DNA of 34,172 nt from an uncultured Bacteroidales bacterium (GCA_900318175.1 ONJQ01000026.1:1-34172), one strand, 5' to 3'. Shown: positions 25,290 to 33,452, counted from the stretch's first letter. Notes: generated by a model not told the origin, from the sequence alone. Numbers and translations: made by a program.

Positions 25290-25366
25290 TCCTCAATAGC
25301 TCAGTTGGTTAGAGCACCTGACTGTTAATCAGGGGGTCGCAGGTTCAAGTCCTGCTTGGGGAGCCA
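25290..25366 (+). tRNA. tRNA-Asn (GTT)
   Basis: This is a 77-nt cloverleaf. The acceptor TCCTCAA pairs with TTGGGGA (one G-U), the anticodon stem CCTGA/TCAGG encloses the loop CTGTTAA with anticodon GTT at 25324-25326, and the T arm is GCAGG-TTCAAGT-CCTGC. The discriminator is G and CCA is encoded (25364-25366). Its GUU anticodon makes it a substrate for queuosine modification, the pathway that uses queG in this window. Confidence 0.97.
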
Positions 25367-25370
25367 AGAA

Positions 25371-25394
25371 AGCCGCAGACAATGCGGCTTTTTT
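25371..25394 (+). terminator. Terminator of tRNA-Asn
   Basis: AGCCGCA at 25371-25377 pairs with TGCGGCT at 25383-25389 and is followed by a T run, 5 bases after the tRNA. Confidence 0.9.
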
Positions 25395-25445
25395 GTTGAT
25401 AGATAGTCCTCTGCGGAATCTCATTCCGCAACAAGAATAAGCAAT

Positions 25446-25697
25446 ATGCAAAATACTCTGATAATAACCCTGCTCTTTGCACTGGCCGTGGTGGCATTGA
25501 TGATGCTGGGCCTTGGCGTGAAAATGCTGTTCCGCAAGCATGGCGAATTCAAGCGCCATTGCAGCAGTATGGACCCCTATACGGGCCGTTCGGCAGGGTG
25601 CGTGTGCCACAGGGCGGCCAACGTGAAATGCAAGGAGGAGGGCCATTATTCGCCGCTGGAGGTGAATGAGAACCTGCTGTCCGAAACGCGCCCTTGA
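25446..25697 (+). CDS. Cys-rich single-helix membrane miniprotein
   Basis: The protein has 83 residues. One membrane helix (about 4-25, TLIITLLFALAVVALMMLGLGV) is followed by a basic K-M-L-F-R-K-H-G-E-F-K and then Cys38, Cys52, Cys54 and Cys62 within a short soluble tail. A conserved small family with the same order (helix, then F-K-R-H-C-S-S, then G-C-V-C) appears common in Bacteroidales genomes as I recall. The layout resembles the Na+-NQR maturation factor NqrM (DUF539), a helix plus Cys cluster, but I cannot confirm homology. The function is unknown. The gene is isolated between tRNA-Asn and folD. Confidence 0.7.
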   Translation: MQNTLIITLLFALAVVALMMLGLGVKMLFRKHGEFKRHCSSMDPYTGRSAGCVCHRAANVKCKEEGHYSPLEVNENLLSETRP

Positions 25698-25840
25698 GCA
25701 CTCCCTTAGAATGCAGTCAAGAAAAGCTTCTGAAAACGTCTCGAAGCGGCGAGGCGTCGGCATATGGGTGCTGTTCCTTTCGCCCCTGAATATCGTAGTT
25801 GCTTCCTGCGGGGGTATTCCCAACGATCACTTCCCAACGA

Positions 25841-25881
25841 AAAAAGAATCCCCGCAAGGGCTGAAATGCCTTTGCGGGGAT
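25841..25881 (-). terminator. Terminator of the ffh-folD unit
   Basis: On the minus strand a stem ATCCCCGCAAAGG with CCTTGCGGGGAT is followed by TCTTTTTT, 18 bases after the folD stop. Confidence 0.9.
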
Positions 25882-25898
25882 AATATGTATTGTGTAGA

Positions 25899-26780
25899 TT
25901 ATTGCAGGTTGAGGTTGCGCTTGTAGGCTTTCATGGTGTTTTCGAGCAGGGAGATGATGGTCAGTGGGCCTACGCCACCGGGGACTGGGGTGACCCAACT
26001 GCAAAGGTTGTCCACTTCGCTGTGCTTCACATCGCCGATGATGCGGTAGCCACTCTTGCGGCTCTCGTCGGGGATGCGGTGGATGCCCACGTCAATGACC
26101 ACAGCACCGGGCTTCACCATGTCGGCAGTGACAAATTCGGGCTTGCCGATGGCCACGATAAGGATGTCGGCAGAGCGGGCGATTTCGGCCAGGTTCTGCG
26201 TGCGGCTGTGGCACAGAGTCACCGTGCAGTCGAATCCTTTGCGCGAAAGCAGATTGGCCACGGGTGTGCCCACGATGTTGCTGCGGCCAATCACCACACA
26301 GTTCTTGCCGGAGGTCTCGATGCCATAGCGTTTGAGGAGGGTGCAGATGCCCATCGGGGTGGCAGGGATGAAGGCCTCTTCGCCCAGCACCATGCGACCG
26401 ACGTTGATGGCCGTGAAGCCGTCGACATCCTTGTCCGGCGAGATGGCGTCGATGACGTGCTGCTCGTTGATGTGCTTGGGCAGGGGGAGCTGGACAATGA
26501 AACCGTCGATTTCGGGGTCGTTGTTGAGGAAGTGGATGGACTCAAGGAGTTCTTTCTCCGTGGTGCACTCGGGGTAGCGGTAGACCGAGGAGGTGTATCC
26601 CACTTCGTGGCTGGATTTTTCTTTGTTGGCTACATAGGTCTGGCTGGCGCCATCGTTGCCTACGATGACGGCGGCAAGATGTGGGGTGCGGTGGCCTTGG
26701 GCCATGAGCTGGCGCACCTCGGTAGCGATTTCTTCTTTGATTTGGATGGATAAGGCTTTGCCGTCTAATAATTGAAACAT
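25899..26780 (-). CDS. folD: Methylenetetrahydrofolate dehydrogenase / methenyltetrahydrofolate cyclohydrolase
   Basis: The protein has 293 residues, normal length. It interconverts 5,10-methylene-, 5,10-methenyl- and 10-formyl-tetrahydrofolate in the cytoplasm. Motifs: the N-terminal [17 protein letters not shown] with catalytic Lys53, [19 protein letters not shown], the [14 protein letters not shown] nucleotide-binding loop, and the C-terminal [12 protein letters not shown]. It lies 67 bases downstream of ffh on the same strand with no terminator between them, so co-transcription is likely. A strong terminator follows. Confidence 0.97.
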   Translation of the reverse strand: MFQLLDGKALSIQIKEEIATEVRQLMAQGHRTPHLAAVIVGNDGASQTYVANKEKSSHEVGYTSSVYRYPECTTEKELLESIHFLNNDPEIDGFIVQLPLPKHINEQHVIDAISPDKDVDGFTAINVGRMVLGEEAFIPATPMGICTLLKRYGIETSGKNCVVIGRSNIVGTPVANLLSRKGFDCTVTLCHSRTQNLAEIARSADILIVAIGKPEFVTADMVKPGAVVIDVGIHRIPDESRKSGYRIIGDVKHSEVDNLCSWVTPVPGGVGPLTIISLLENTMKAYKRNLNLQ

Positions 26781-26847
26781 GGGAAGTGGTTTTGTATTGT
26801 CGGTGGATTAATAATCTTTACTCGTCTTGACTCGTCTGTTGCAGGGA

Positions 26848-28170
26848 TTATCTGTGGCGTTTGGGTAGTCGGGGAGGTTTGCCCTTTGAGCTCACGGCCT
26901 TCATCATCTTGCGGGTCTCTTCGAACTGCTTGACGAAGCGGTTGACGTCCTGGATGGAGTGGCCGCTGCCCGCGGCAATGCGCTGCTTTCGGCTGCCGTT
27001 GAGGCAGCTGGGGTTGCGGCGCTCGTAGGGGGTCATGCTGCCAATCATGGACTCGATGGGTTTGAAGGCATCGTCGGTAATCTCAACGTTCTTGGTCAGC
27101 TTGTCCATGCCGGGAATCATGCCGATGAGGTCTTTCATGCTGCCCATTTTCTTTACCTGTCCTATCTGCGAAAGGAAGTCCTCGAAGTTGTATTCGTTGT
27201 GGATGAGTTTCTTTTGTATCTTGCGGGCTTCTTCCTCGTCGTATTGCTCCTGGGCGCGTTCAACGAGGGAGACCACATCGCCCATGCCCAAGATGCGGCT
27301 TGCCATACGGTCGGGGTGGAACACGTCGAGGGCCTCCATCTTCTCGCCAATGCCGACGAATTTGATGGGCTTCTGCACGGAGTAGCGGATGGTGAGGGCC
27401 GCACCACCACGGGTGTCGCCGTCCAGCTTGGTCAGCACCACGCCGTCAAAGTCCAAGCGGTCGTTGAAGGCTTTGGCGGTGTTCACTGCGTCCTGGCCGG
27501 TCATGGCGTCGACCACGAAGAGGGTTTCCTGCGGTTTGAGAGACTGTTTCAGGCCGGAAATCTCGTTCATCATCTCTTCGTCGACGGCCAGACGTCCTGC
27601 CGTATCGACGATGACGACGTTGGTGCCCTTCATCCGTGCATCGCGGATGGCTTTGGTGGCGATGTCGATGGGGTTGGTGTTGCCCTCTTCGGTGAAGACG
27701 GGCACCTGTATCTGCTTGCCTAAGGTCTGCAGCTGGCTGATGGCAGCGGGACGGTAGACGTCGCCCGCCACAAGCATGACGCTTTTGTTCTTTTTGGTCT
27801 TGAGGTAGTTGGCAAGCTTGGCCGAGAAGGTTGTCTTACCGGAACCTTGCAAGCCCGCTATCAGGATGATGGCCGGTGTGCCCTTGGTGTTGATGTCCAC
27901 AGCCGCGCTGCCCATCAGTTCGGTCAGCTTTTCGTGGACAATCTTCACCATCAACTGCCCGGGCTCAATGCTCTGTATGACATTTCGGCCCAAAGCCTCG
28001 GCTTTCACTTTGTCGGTGAATTCCTTCGCTATCGGATAGCTCACATCGGCATCCAACAACGCCTTGCGCACCTCTTTCACGGTTTCGGCTATGTTGATGT
28101 CGGTGATGCTTCCCTTGCCTTTAAGCGTGTGTAACGCTTTCTCTATCTTGTTACTAATACTTTCAAACAT
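26848..28170 (-). CDS. ffh: Signal recognition particle protein Ffh (SRP54 homologue)
   Basis: The protein has 440 residues. It binds signal sequences of nascent inner-membrane proteins and targets ribosomes to FtsY. Domains in order: N helical bundle (1-90), GTPase G domain with P-loop GLQGSGKTT at 106-114, DTAGR at 190-194 and TKLDGDTRGGAA from 248, then the Met-rich M domain (about 300-430; MGSMKDLIGMIPGM, MIGSMTPYERRNP, RIAAGSG). The GSG-containing RNA-binding helix region is present. The C-terminal tail is basic (KGKPPRLPKRHR). A -7 element lies just upstream at 28199-28206. It is divergent from rpoD. Confidence 0.98.
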   Translation of the reverse strand: MFESISNKIEKALHTLKGKGSITDINIAETVKEVRKALLDADVSYPIAKEFTDKVKAEALGRNVIQSIEPGQLMVKIVHEKLTELMGSAAVDINTKGTPAIILIAGLQGSGKTTFSAKLANYLKTKKNKSVMLVAGDVYRPAAISQLQTLGKQIQVPVFTEEGNTNPIDIATKAIRDARMKGTNVVIVDTAGRLAVDEEMMNEISGLKQSLKPQETLFVVDAMTGQDAVNTAKAFNDRLDFDGVVLTKLDGDTRGGAALTIRYSVQKPIKFVGIGEKMEALDVFHPDRMASRILGMGDVVSLVERAQEQYDEEEARKIQKKLIHNEYNFEDFLSQIGQVKKMGSMKDLIGMIPGMDKLTKNVEITDDAFKPIESMIGSMTPYERRNPSCLNGSRKQRIAAGSGHSIQDVNRFVKQFEETRKMMKAVSSKGKPPRLPKRHR

Positions 28171-28198
28171 AGGTCTTGTTCTCGTTCGGTTGAAAGTG

Positions 28199-28206
28199 CA
28201 AATTTA
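28199..28206 (-). promoter_or_regulatory. -7 promoter element of ffh
   Basis: The minus strand reads TAAATTTG, matching TAnnTTTG, 28 bases before the ffh ATG. The opposite strand upstream of rpoD holds only a weak candidate (CAATTTTG near 28280). Confidence 0.6.
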
Positions 28207-28328
28207 CGTCTTTTTTTTGAATCTTTATCTCTTAAAAAAGAATTAACAACTTTTTTTTTACTCTCGTGAAACTTTTTTGCAATTTTGACGTTATGAGGGG
28301 AAAGAAGTGTGGAACTGAAATATCAGCT

Positions 28329-29189
28329 ATGAGACAATTAAAAATTACCCATTCCATCACCAACCGCGACATCAAGTCGTTGGACAAATACTTGCAGGAC
28401 ATCTGCAGTGAGGAACTGCTTACACCCGAGGAGGAAGTGCGGCTGGCACAGCGCATCAAGACCGGCGATCAGGAGGCCCTCGACCGCCTTACCAAAGCCA
28501 ACCTCCGTTTCGTAGTCTCTGTGGCAAAGCAGTACCAAAATCAGGGGCTCAGTCTGCCCGACCTCATCAACGAGGGCAATGTCGGCCTCATCAAGGCTGC
28601 CAAGCGTTTTGACGAAACTCGTGGCTTCAAGTTTATCTCTTACGCCGTTTGGTGGATTCGCCAGTCCATCCTTCAGGCCATTGCCGAGAACTCCCGCATT
28701 GTCCGCCTTCCCTCCAACCAGCTCGGAGCCCTGAATAAACTCAAGAAGGAGATCAGCCGTCTGGAGCAGGAACTGGAGCGTCCCCCATCGGAGGAGGAAC
28801 TGGCCGACATGCTTGATATTCCCGAGGAGAAAATCAAGAGCATCCTTGGCATCTCGGGCCGCCATATCTCCATTGATGCACCCCTTGTGGCTGACGAGGA
28901 TGTCAACTTTGTCGACGTGCTGCCCAACGAGGATACACCGCCCACCGACAGCGCCTTGATGCAGGAGTCCCTATCGCAGGAGATTGAGCGTGCTCTCTCC
29001 ACCCTCACCGAGTACGAGCGCGAGGTCATCAAGATGTATTTCGGCATCGGCCTTCCCCACGCCCTGAGCCTTGACGAGATTGCCATGAAGTTTGGCCTCA
29101 CCCGCGAGCGTGTGCGCCAAATCAAGGAGAAAGGTATCAAGCGTCTCCGCGTCAGCAGCAAGAGCAAACACCTTCAAGCCTACTTGTAG
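28329..29189 (+). CDS. rpoD: Primary sigma-70 factor RpoD (short Bacteroidota form)
   Basis: The protein has 286 residues from ATG 28329, the length and start ([14 protein letters not shown]) expected of Bacteroidota RpoD; two upstream in-frame ATGs would add a non-conserved leader. Region 1.1 and the non-conserved insert of E. coli RpoD are absent. Region 1.2 begins SLDKYLQDI; region 2 has [17 protein letters not shown] and KGFKF-like [17 protein letters not shown]; region 3 has RLPSNQ and the following helices; region 4 has [16 protein letters not shown] and the helix-turn-helix [18 protein letters not shown]. It recognises the TTTG/TAnnTTTG promoters found throughout this window. It is followed 3 bases later by rsmG. 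Confidence 0.97.
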   Translation: MRQLKITHSITNRDIKSLDKYLQDICSEELLTPEEEVRLAQRIKTGDQEALDRLTKANLRFVVSVAKQYQNQGLSLPDLINEGNVGLIKAAKRFDETRGFKFISYAVWWIRQSILQAIAENSRIVRLPSNQLGALNKLKKEISRLEQELERPPSEEELADMLDIPEEKIKSILGISGRHISIDAPLVADEDVNFVDVLPNEDTPPTDSALMQESLSQEIERALSTLTEYEREVIKMYFGIGLPHALSLDEIAMKFGLTRERVRQIKEKGIKRLRVSSKSKHLQAYL

Positions 29190-29192
29190 CCT

Positions 29193-29825
29193 ATGGATGG
29201 TGTAGAATTGATACTGAAATACTTTCCCAATATTACAGAGCGGCAACAACAACAGTTTGCCGCTCTCTTGCCACTTTATCAGGATTGGAACGCCAAAATC
29301 AATGTCATCTCCCGCAAGGACATGGACCATTTCTATGAGCACCACGTCCTCCACAGCCTCGCCATCGCCAAGGTGCAACCCTTCAAGACCATGGCTGAGG
29401 TGCTTGATGTCGGCACCGGAGGCGGTTTCCCAGGCATCCCTCTGGCCATCCTTTTCCCCGATGCCAAGTTCTATCTGGTCGACTCCATCGGGAAGAAAAT
29501 AAAAGTGGTGCAGGATGTGGTGGAACAACTTGGTCTCCAAAATGTGCGTGCCGAACAAATCCGTGCCGAGCAGGTGCAGGGCGATTTTGACTTTATCGTC
29601 TCCCGGGCCGTCACCGACCTCTCGCAATTCACCCAGTGGGTCCGTGGCAAGGTCTCCGACACCCAGTACCACAAGCTCCGCAACGGTATCCTCTATCTCA
29701 AAGGTGGCGACCTCACTGCCGAACTCGCTCCCTTCCGAAAGAAAGTCCGCACCTGGCCCATCTCTGACTTCTTCACCGAGGACTACTTTGAAACCAAACA
29801 GGTAATCCACCTTCCCCTAAAATAA
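29193..29825 (+). CDS. rsmG: 16S rRNA (guanine527-N7)-methyltransferase RsmG
   Basis: The protein has 210 residues, the family norm. Motifs: the N-terminal L-L-P-L-Y-Q-D-W-N-A-K-I-N-V-I-S-R, then HVLHSL, then the SAM-binding VLDVGTGGGFPGIPLAI (GTGGGFPG at 74-81), then V-D-S-I-G-K-K and the IVSRAVTDLSQF segment. It methylates G527 of 16S rRNA; loss confers low-level streptomycin resistance in other bacteria. It starts 3 bases after the rpoD stop and is presumably co-transcribed. Confidence 0.97.
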   Translation: MDGVELILKYFPNITERQQQQFAALLPLYQDWNAKINVISRKDMDHFYEHHVLHSLAIAKVQPFKTMAEVLDVGTGGGFPGIPLAILFPDAKFYLVDSIGKKIKVVQDVVEQLGLQNVRAEQIRAEQVQGDFDFIVSRAVTDLSQFTQWVRGKVSDTQYHKLRNGILYLKGGDLTAELAPFRKKVRTWPISDFFTEDYFETKQVIHLPLK

Positions 29826-30019
29826 AAGTATAGGATTCTATTTCTATCGTATTCAATATCTATCGTTTCTATCTTTTCCTCCCTATTTTTCACCCCTCCA
29901 CTCCCCAAAATTCCGAAATAGATGTCCAATATCACCCTAAAAACAACCCCCAAAGCTACACTAAAGAAAAAAAACTACCGCTATCAATCAGCCTGTTGCA
30001 ATCTTTTTGGCAAAAAAAT
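29826..30019. other. Gene-free spacer between rsmG and the tRNA-Val cluster
   Basis: No coding region or clear terminator was seen. The first 50 bases contain loose repeats of CTATCGT/TTCTATC; the rest is C- and A-rich low-complexity sequence before the tRNA promoter. Confidence 0.5.
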
Positions 30020-30050
30020 TTTGTCAGTTCGAAAAAAGTTCGTACTTTTG
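30020..30050 (+). promoter_or_regulatory. Promoter of the tRNA-Val pair
   Basis: TTTG at 30020-30023 and TACTTTTG at 30043-30050 have a 19-nt spacer. It shares the flanking A tract and the downstream CCGCTTT with the tRNA-Asn promoter. Confidence 0.85.
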
Positions 30051-30094
30051 CACCCGCTTTCGAGAGATACGGAGGCGCCCGAATAAGGCAAAAT

Positions 30095-30172
30095 GATCTG
30101 TTAGCTCAGTTGGTTTAGAGCGCTTGCTTGACAGGCAAGAGGTCAACAGTTCAAATCTGTTACAGATCACCA
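30095..30172 (+). tRNA. tRNA-Val (GAC)
   Basis: This is a 78-nt cloverleaf. The acceptor is GATCTGT/ACAGATC, the anticodon stem CTTGC/GCAAG with anticodon GAC at 30130-30132, and the T-stem AACAG/CTGTT is fully paired. The discriminator is A with encoded CCA (30170-30172). Confidence 0.95.
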
Positions 30173-30185
30173 TCAGGGAAAAAGA

Positions 30186-30211
30186 CGGAGGCCGTAGACC
30201 TCCGCTTCTTT
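30186..30211 (+). terminator. Hairpin between the two tRNA-Val genes
   Basis: CGGAGG at 30186-30191 pairs with CCTCCG at 30199-30204 around a 7-nt loop and is followed by CTTCTTTT. It could be a terminator or an inter-tRNA processing hairpin. Confidence 0.6.
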
Positions 30212-30218
30212 TCTAAAG

Positions 30219-30293
30219 GGTCTGTTAGCTCAGTTGGTTCAGAGCGCTTCCTTCACACGGAAGAGGTCGACAGTTCGAATCTGCCACAGACCA
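30219..30293 (+). tRNA. tRNA-Val (CAC)
   Basis: This is a 75-nt cloverleaf closely similar to the upstream tRNA-Val(GAC). The acceptor is GGTCTGT/ACAGACC and the anticodon stem CTTCC/GGAAG with anticodon CAC at 30254-30256. The T-stem GACAG/CTGCC has one A-C mismatch. The discriminator is A and no CCA is encoded, so CCA must be added by the nucleotidyltransferase if the RNA is used. Confidence 0.85.
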
Positions 30294-30305
30294 CAAAAAA
30301 ACAAT

Positions 30306-30337
30306 GAGCATCGCGACGTTGCGATGCTCTTCTTGTT
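30306..30337 (+). terminator. Terminator of the tRNA-Val cluster
   Basis: GAGCATCGC at 30306-30314 pairs perfectly with GCGATGCTC at 30321-30329 around a 6-nt loop and is followed by a T-rich tract. It excludes the longer upstream start that would otherwise be possible for mntP. Confidence 0.85.
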
Positions 30338-30357
30338 TCAAAAACAATGCACATGCA

Positions 30358-30933
30358 ATGACCCTCATTGAAGCTCTCCTCCTGGCCCTCTCCCTCTGTG
30401 TCGACTCTCTCGTCGTCTCCGCCACCACTGCCTTTCACAGCCACGTCAGCGTGCGTCGTGGCTGGCTTATGGCTGCTGTCTTCGGGCTCTGCCAGGGCTC
30501 GTTCCCCCTTGCTGGGGCGCTTGTGGGCGACGTTGCGCGTGCCTTCATCGAGGCCGTAGACCATTGGGTGGCCTTCGGCCTTTTGCTGGCTGTGGGGGGC
30601 AAGATGATTGTTGACGGCCTCCGCCGTAAGGGTGGTTCCGAGACCCCGGCACGCACCTCAGTAACCCTCTCCACCATGTTCCTTCTCGGCGTGGCCACCA
30701 GCATCGATGCCTTTGCTGTCGGCATTGGCCTGGGGCTGGAGCACACCCTCGCCGACGTCCTTTGGACCGTTGCCCTCATCGGGGCCATGACCTTCGGAGT
30801 CTCCCTTCTGGGTGTTCACCTCGGGCGGCGCAGCATCCCTGTCCCCGAACGCGCTGCCACCGTCGCTGCTGGCCTTGTGCTGATAGCCCTCGGCACCAAA
30901 ATCCTCCTCCAGCACCTCCTCGTCCTGTCCTGA
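30358..30933 (+). CDS. mntP: Manganese efflux pump MntP family protein
   Basis: The protein has 191 residues from ATG 30358, the family length; an in-frame ATG at 30304 is rejected because it lies in the tRNA terminator region. It has six predicted membrane helices in two inverted halves. Each half carries the key acidic motif: L-S-L-C-V-D-S-L-V-V-S (Asp16) and T-S-I-D-A-F-A-V-G (Asp117), which line the Mn2+ path in MntP. G-G-K-M-I and the G-R-R loop are also typical. In characterised bacteria the gene is controlled by MntR or the yybP-ykoY riboswitch, but the short space after the tRNA terminator shows neither. No -7 element was seen, so transcription may read through from the tRNA operon. 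Confidence 0.92.
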   Translation: MTLIEALLLALSLCVDSLVVSATTAFHSHVSVRRGWLMAAVFGLCQGSFPLAGALVGDVARAFIEAVDHWVAFGLLLAVGGKMIVDGLRRKGGSETPARTSVTLSTMFLLGVATSIDAFAVGIGLGLEHTLADVLWTVALIGAMTFGVSLLGVHLGRRSIPVPERAATVAAGLVLIALGTKILLQHLLVLS

Positions 30934-31135
30934 CGCCTTTCTTCCCCCAGATTTTTTTTCTTATACGGCGAATTGCCTCTTTTCGACATGGGATAAGTCT
31001 CTTGCCGCACTATCGCATATAGGGTGCAACCCAATCCAAAAAAACTATCCTCGTTTATTTTTTTGATAATAGGCGAGTTACGCCAATTGTGACAAAAAAT
31101 AATAAAAATATCTTTTTCAATCAAGAAATATTTAG

Positions 31136-31143
31136 TACTTTTG
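31136..31143 (+). promoter_or_regulatory. -7 promoter element of the small-protein/lipoprotein pair
   Basis: TACTTTTG matches TAnnTTTG. A T-rich stretch about 19 bases upstream may be the -33. It is followed by a 97-nt AT-rich leader with a possible AATGAAT/ATTCATT hairpin before the next ATG. The rest of the gap from 30934 holds nothing recognisable. Confidence 0.7.
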
Positions 31144-31240
31144 TAAATCGGAAAAGAGACACGTATTGATGTAATTTATTAAGAATGAATTACTTCAAAC
31201 GATTATTCATTTAATAATAACAATAAAAAACTATTTTATT

Positions 31241-31453
31241 ATGAAAAAAGTAAAGCATTTAGCATTGTATCAAGAACCTTTTATAAAGGTTGTGTCATTC
31301 ACCATCGAAAAAGGTTTCGAGGATTCGAATAGTGCAGGAGGGGAAAATCCAGTTGTAGATCCTGACGACCCAGATGCCCAGCAGCAGGGCTCTTCTTCGG
31401 GAATTTTCAGCGTCAACAGCGGAAAGAATGAAATATTCTCCCATTCGTTTTAA
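31241..31453 (+). CDS. Small protein preceding a fimbrillin-like gene
   Basis: The protein has 70 residues with no signal peptide or membrane helix. The N-terminus (MKKVKHLALYQEPFIKVVSF, then TIEKGFEDS) resembles a class of 60-100-residue Bacteroidales proteins with a V-V-x-F-x-x-E-x-G-F motif, often found directly before fimbrillin-like or related surface-lipoprotein genes; this is from memory, unverified. The middle is acidic and Pro/Asp-rich (VVDPDDPDAQQQGSSSG). It lies 42 bases before the large lipoprotein gene with a shared promoter upstream. The function is unknown; a role linked to the lipoprotein is inferred from context only. Confidence 0.65.
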   Translation: MKKVKHLALYQEPFIKVVSFTIEKGFEDSNSAGGENPVVDPDDPDAQQQGSSSGIFSVNSGKNEIFSHSF

Positions 31454-31495
31454 CTCTCTTTTTGGTTTTATCATTTTATTAATCCATTATTTATT

Positions 31496-33430
31496 ATGAA
31501 AAAATTATCTTTCCTTCTCATGGCTATGGTCATGATGACAGTTGCCACTACGTCTTGTCAAAAAGATGTCGATGACGATGAGTTTTTGGCAGAAGCCGAG
31601 GCATTCATGGACGATGCCGACGGAAAAACATTCTTCAATCCATCAAACAACACCCTCTATTGGAAGAAAGGCGATAACGTCCAGGTCTATTTGCCCAATC
31701 TTGTGAATAAGGAATACCGGAACACCCTCACAGATGACAGCTATAGAAAGACTGTTACCCTGAAGCCCGTTACCAACCCTGCATTGGATAACAACCAGAT
31801 GCAGTATGCATTCTATCCTACATTCTACGTCACACCTAAGACCAATTCAGGAAACCCTGTGTTGAACAACAATGACCCCGTGTTCATCGTTGACCTTCCT
31901 GCCCAGCAGGTGCTTGATAATGATGTCAACCCGCTTAATCGTCTGCACCTCACTCGTTTCGCTCGTGCTGCCAGAAAGGATGCCGGCATCAAAAAATTCG
32001 ACTTCCTTAACCTTTGTGGTATCCTTAAACTCACCATTAAAGGTGATGTGCCTATTGAAGAGATTGCCTTCACCGCAGATGAATTCTCTAATGGTGCCCA
32101 CGAAGTGACATGGGTTCTGAATACTTCTACTAATAAGTACGAGCCTTTCCTTACCCCCGCTGCCGGCCTCAACTTCGAGAACAAGACCACCCGTCTGCAA
32201 TTCCACGAACCTGTGAATGTTACCAATGGTCAGGACTTCTTCATCGCTCTGCCCCAGCCCCAACAAACAACCGGCGAGGCATATCCCTACTATCACAATG
32301 TCACCATCACCGTCACCAACTCCAATTACGAAACCCATACCATTACCTATCAGAAGCTCCGTATCCGCCGCAACCTGATTACCTCTATCAACCGCACAGG
32401 CGATGCTACGAACCATCCTGAGATTAACAACGATGATTATCTCAGAACCAATGGTATCTTCACTGTTGCTCAGACTGCTCCCGGCCAACCTTCTAAAAAG
32501 GTCTACATCGCTCCTGGTAACCTCCAGTATCGTAGCACTAACTGGCAGTTTGCCAACCAGCAGTACGAAGTGTTGCACAATGAAAGCTACACCCCTGACG
32601 TATATGGTACCGAGGGTCATGAATGGGATCTCTTCGGATGGAGCACTGCAAATTCTGAATACGGTAGAAGCGCTTTCGGTTACTCTTGGACAGGTTATAA
32701 CAACTGGGGCGAAGTCCCGTCTGAAACTCCATTTAAAGATTACGGCTCTGCATTGGGTAACCCCGATTGGTACACTCTTTCAATTGACGGATGGAGAGTT
32801 CTGATGACTGAACGTAACACCAGTTTTACTGTTGGTAGTACCCAGAATGTACGCTTCGCCCCTGCCGGCATTATTGATAGAGAAGGTCCGGAGACAGTGT
32901 GGGAAAATGGTGTTGAAATTCAGGCAAAGCATTATATTAATGGTTTCTTGCTGTTCCCTGACGATTTCAGTGCTAATGACTGGCCCACGAATGTTCCCAC
33001 CCTTGCTGGAAAAGTTGTAAACAATCCACCCTCGTTTTATCCTAATATGCACAATACTAACAACTGCTTGACTCTTACCAAAGAACAGTTCAAACAATTG
33101 GAGGCAAAAGGTGTTATCTTCCTTCCTGCTGCAGGTTATTCCGAGTATGGACAATCAAGCGTCAGCAATTTTAGTGAATATTCTACTTCATTCTACTATC
33201 ACACCAGCACTGTCGCTTACACGACGGATGAACGTGGCAATGGCAATGTGCCTTGGCTTGGTGAAAACGGCGTTAGCAATGTGAACTGGATTTCGAACAA
33301 TAATAATCAACAGTTCTATGCTGAGAATGGTTCCATGAATATGTATAACATGCAAGGCCAATCTGCCAACCGCCGTTGCGCAGTCCGTCTGGTCCGTGAA
33401 GTTCCCGCTTCCGCCTGGCAGAATCAGTAA
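31496..33430 (+). CDS. Large surface lipoprotein: fimbrillin-like domain plus C-terminal FISUMP-like domain
   Basis: The protein has 644 residues. The lipoprotein signal ends at Cys21 (ATTSC), followed by Q-K-D-V-D-D-D-E, an acidic stretch after the lipid anchor of the kind linked to surface export in Bacteroidota. Residues about 45-300 look like a fimbrillin-type beta domain (Y-W-K-K-G-D, Y-A-F-Y-P, and L-C-G-I-L-K-L-T-I-K-G, a typical strand). From about 320 the second domain opens K-K-V-Y-I-A-P-G-N-L-Q-Y and continues with WDLFGWST, DGWRVLM, FLLFPDDF, FLPAAGY and a terminal CAVRLVRE. That is the pattern of a repetitive Bacteroidales domain family related to FISUMP/DUF1566-like surface proteins. 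The ligand is unknown. The gene is AT-richer than the housekeeping genes. Confidence 0.85.
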   Translation: MKKLSFLLMAMVMMTVATTSCQKDVDDDEFLAEAEAFMDDADGKTFFNPSNNTLYWKKGDNVQVYLPNLVNKEYRNTLTDDSYRKTVTLKPVTNPALDNNQMQYAFYPTFYVTPKTNSGNPVLNNNDPVFIVDLPAQQVLDNDVNPLNRLHLTRFARAARKDAGIKKFDFLNLCGILKLTIKGDVPIEEIAFTADEFSNGAHEVTWVLNTSTNKYEPFLTPAAGLNFENKTTRLQFHEPVNVTNGQDFFIALPQPQQTTGEAYPYYHNVTITVTNSNYETHTITYQKLRIRRNLITSINRTGDATNHPEINNDDYLRTNGIFTVAQTAPGQPSKKVYIAPGNLQYRSTNWQFANQQYEVLHNESYTPDVYGTEGHEWDLFGWSTANSEYGRSAFGYSWTGYNNWGEVPSETPFKDYGSALGNPDWYTLSIDGWRVLMTERNTSFTVGSTQNVRFAPAGIIDREGPETVWENGVEIQAKHYINGFLLFPDDFSANDWPTNVPTLAGKVVNNPPSFYPNMHNTNNCLTLTKEQFKQLEAKGVIFLPAAGYSEYGQSSVSNFSEYSTSFYYHTSTVAYTTDERGNGNVPWLGENGVSNVNWISNNNNQQFYAENGSMNMYNMQGQSANRRCAVRLVREVPASAWQNQ

Positions 33431-33452
33431 TTTATCGGAACAATACGTTCGT

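Noticed and set aside
25329-25823. Minus-strand open frame of 164 codons over tRNA-Asn
   Set aside because: It crosses the tRNA, its terminator and the membrane miniprotein gene in antisense. Its C-terminal residues (such as AGLEPATP) are the familiar artefact of translating tRNA sequence.
30304-30357. N-terminal extension of mntP
   Set aside because: It is encoded by the tRNA terminator hairpin and its T tract; the family starts at the membrane helix encoded from 30358.
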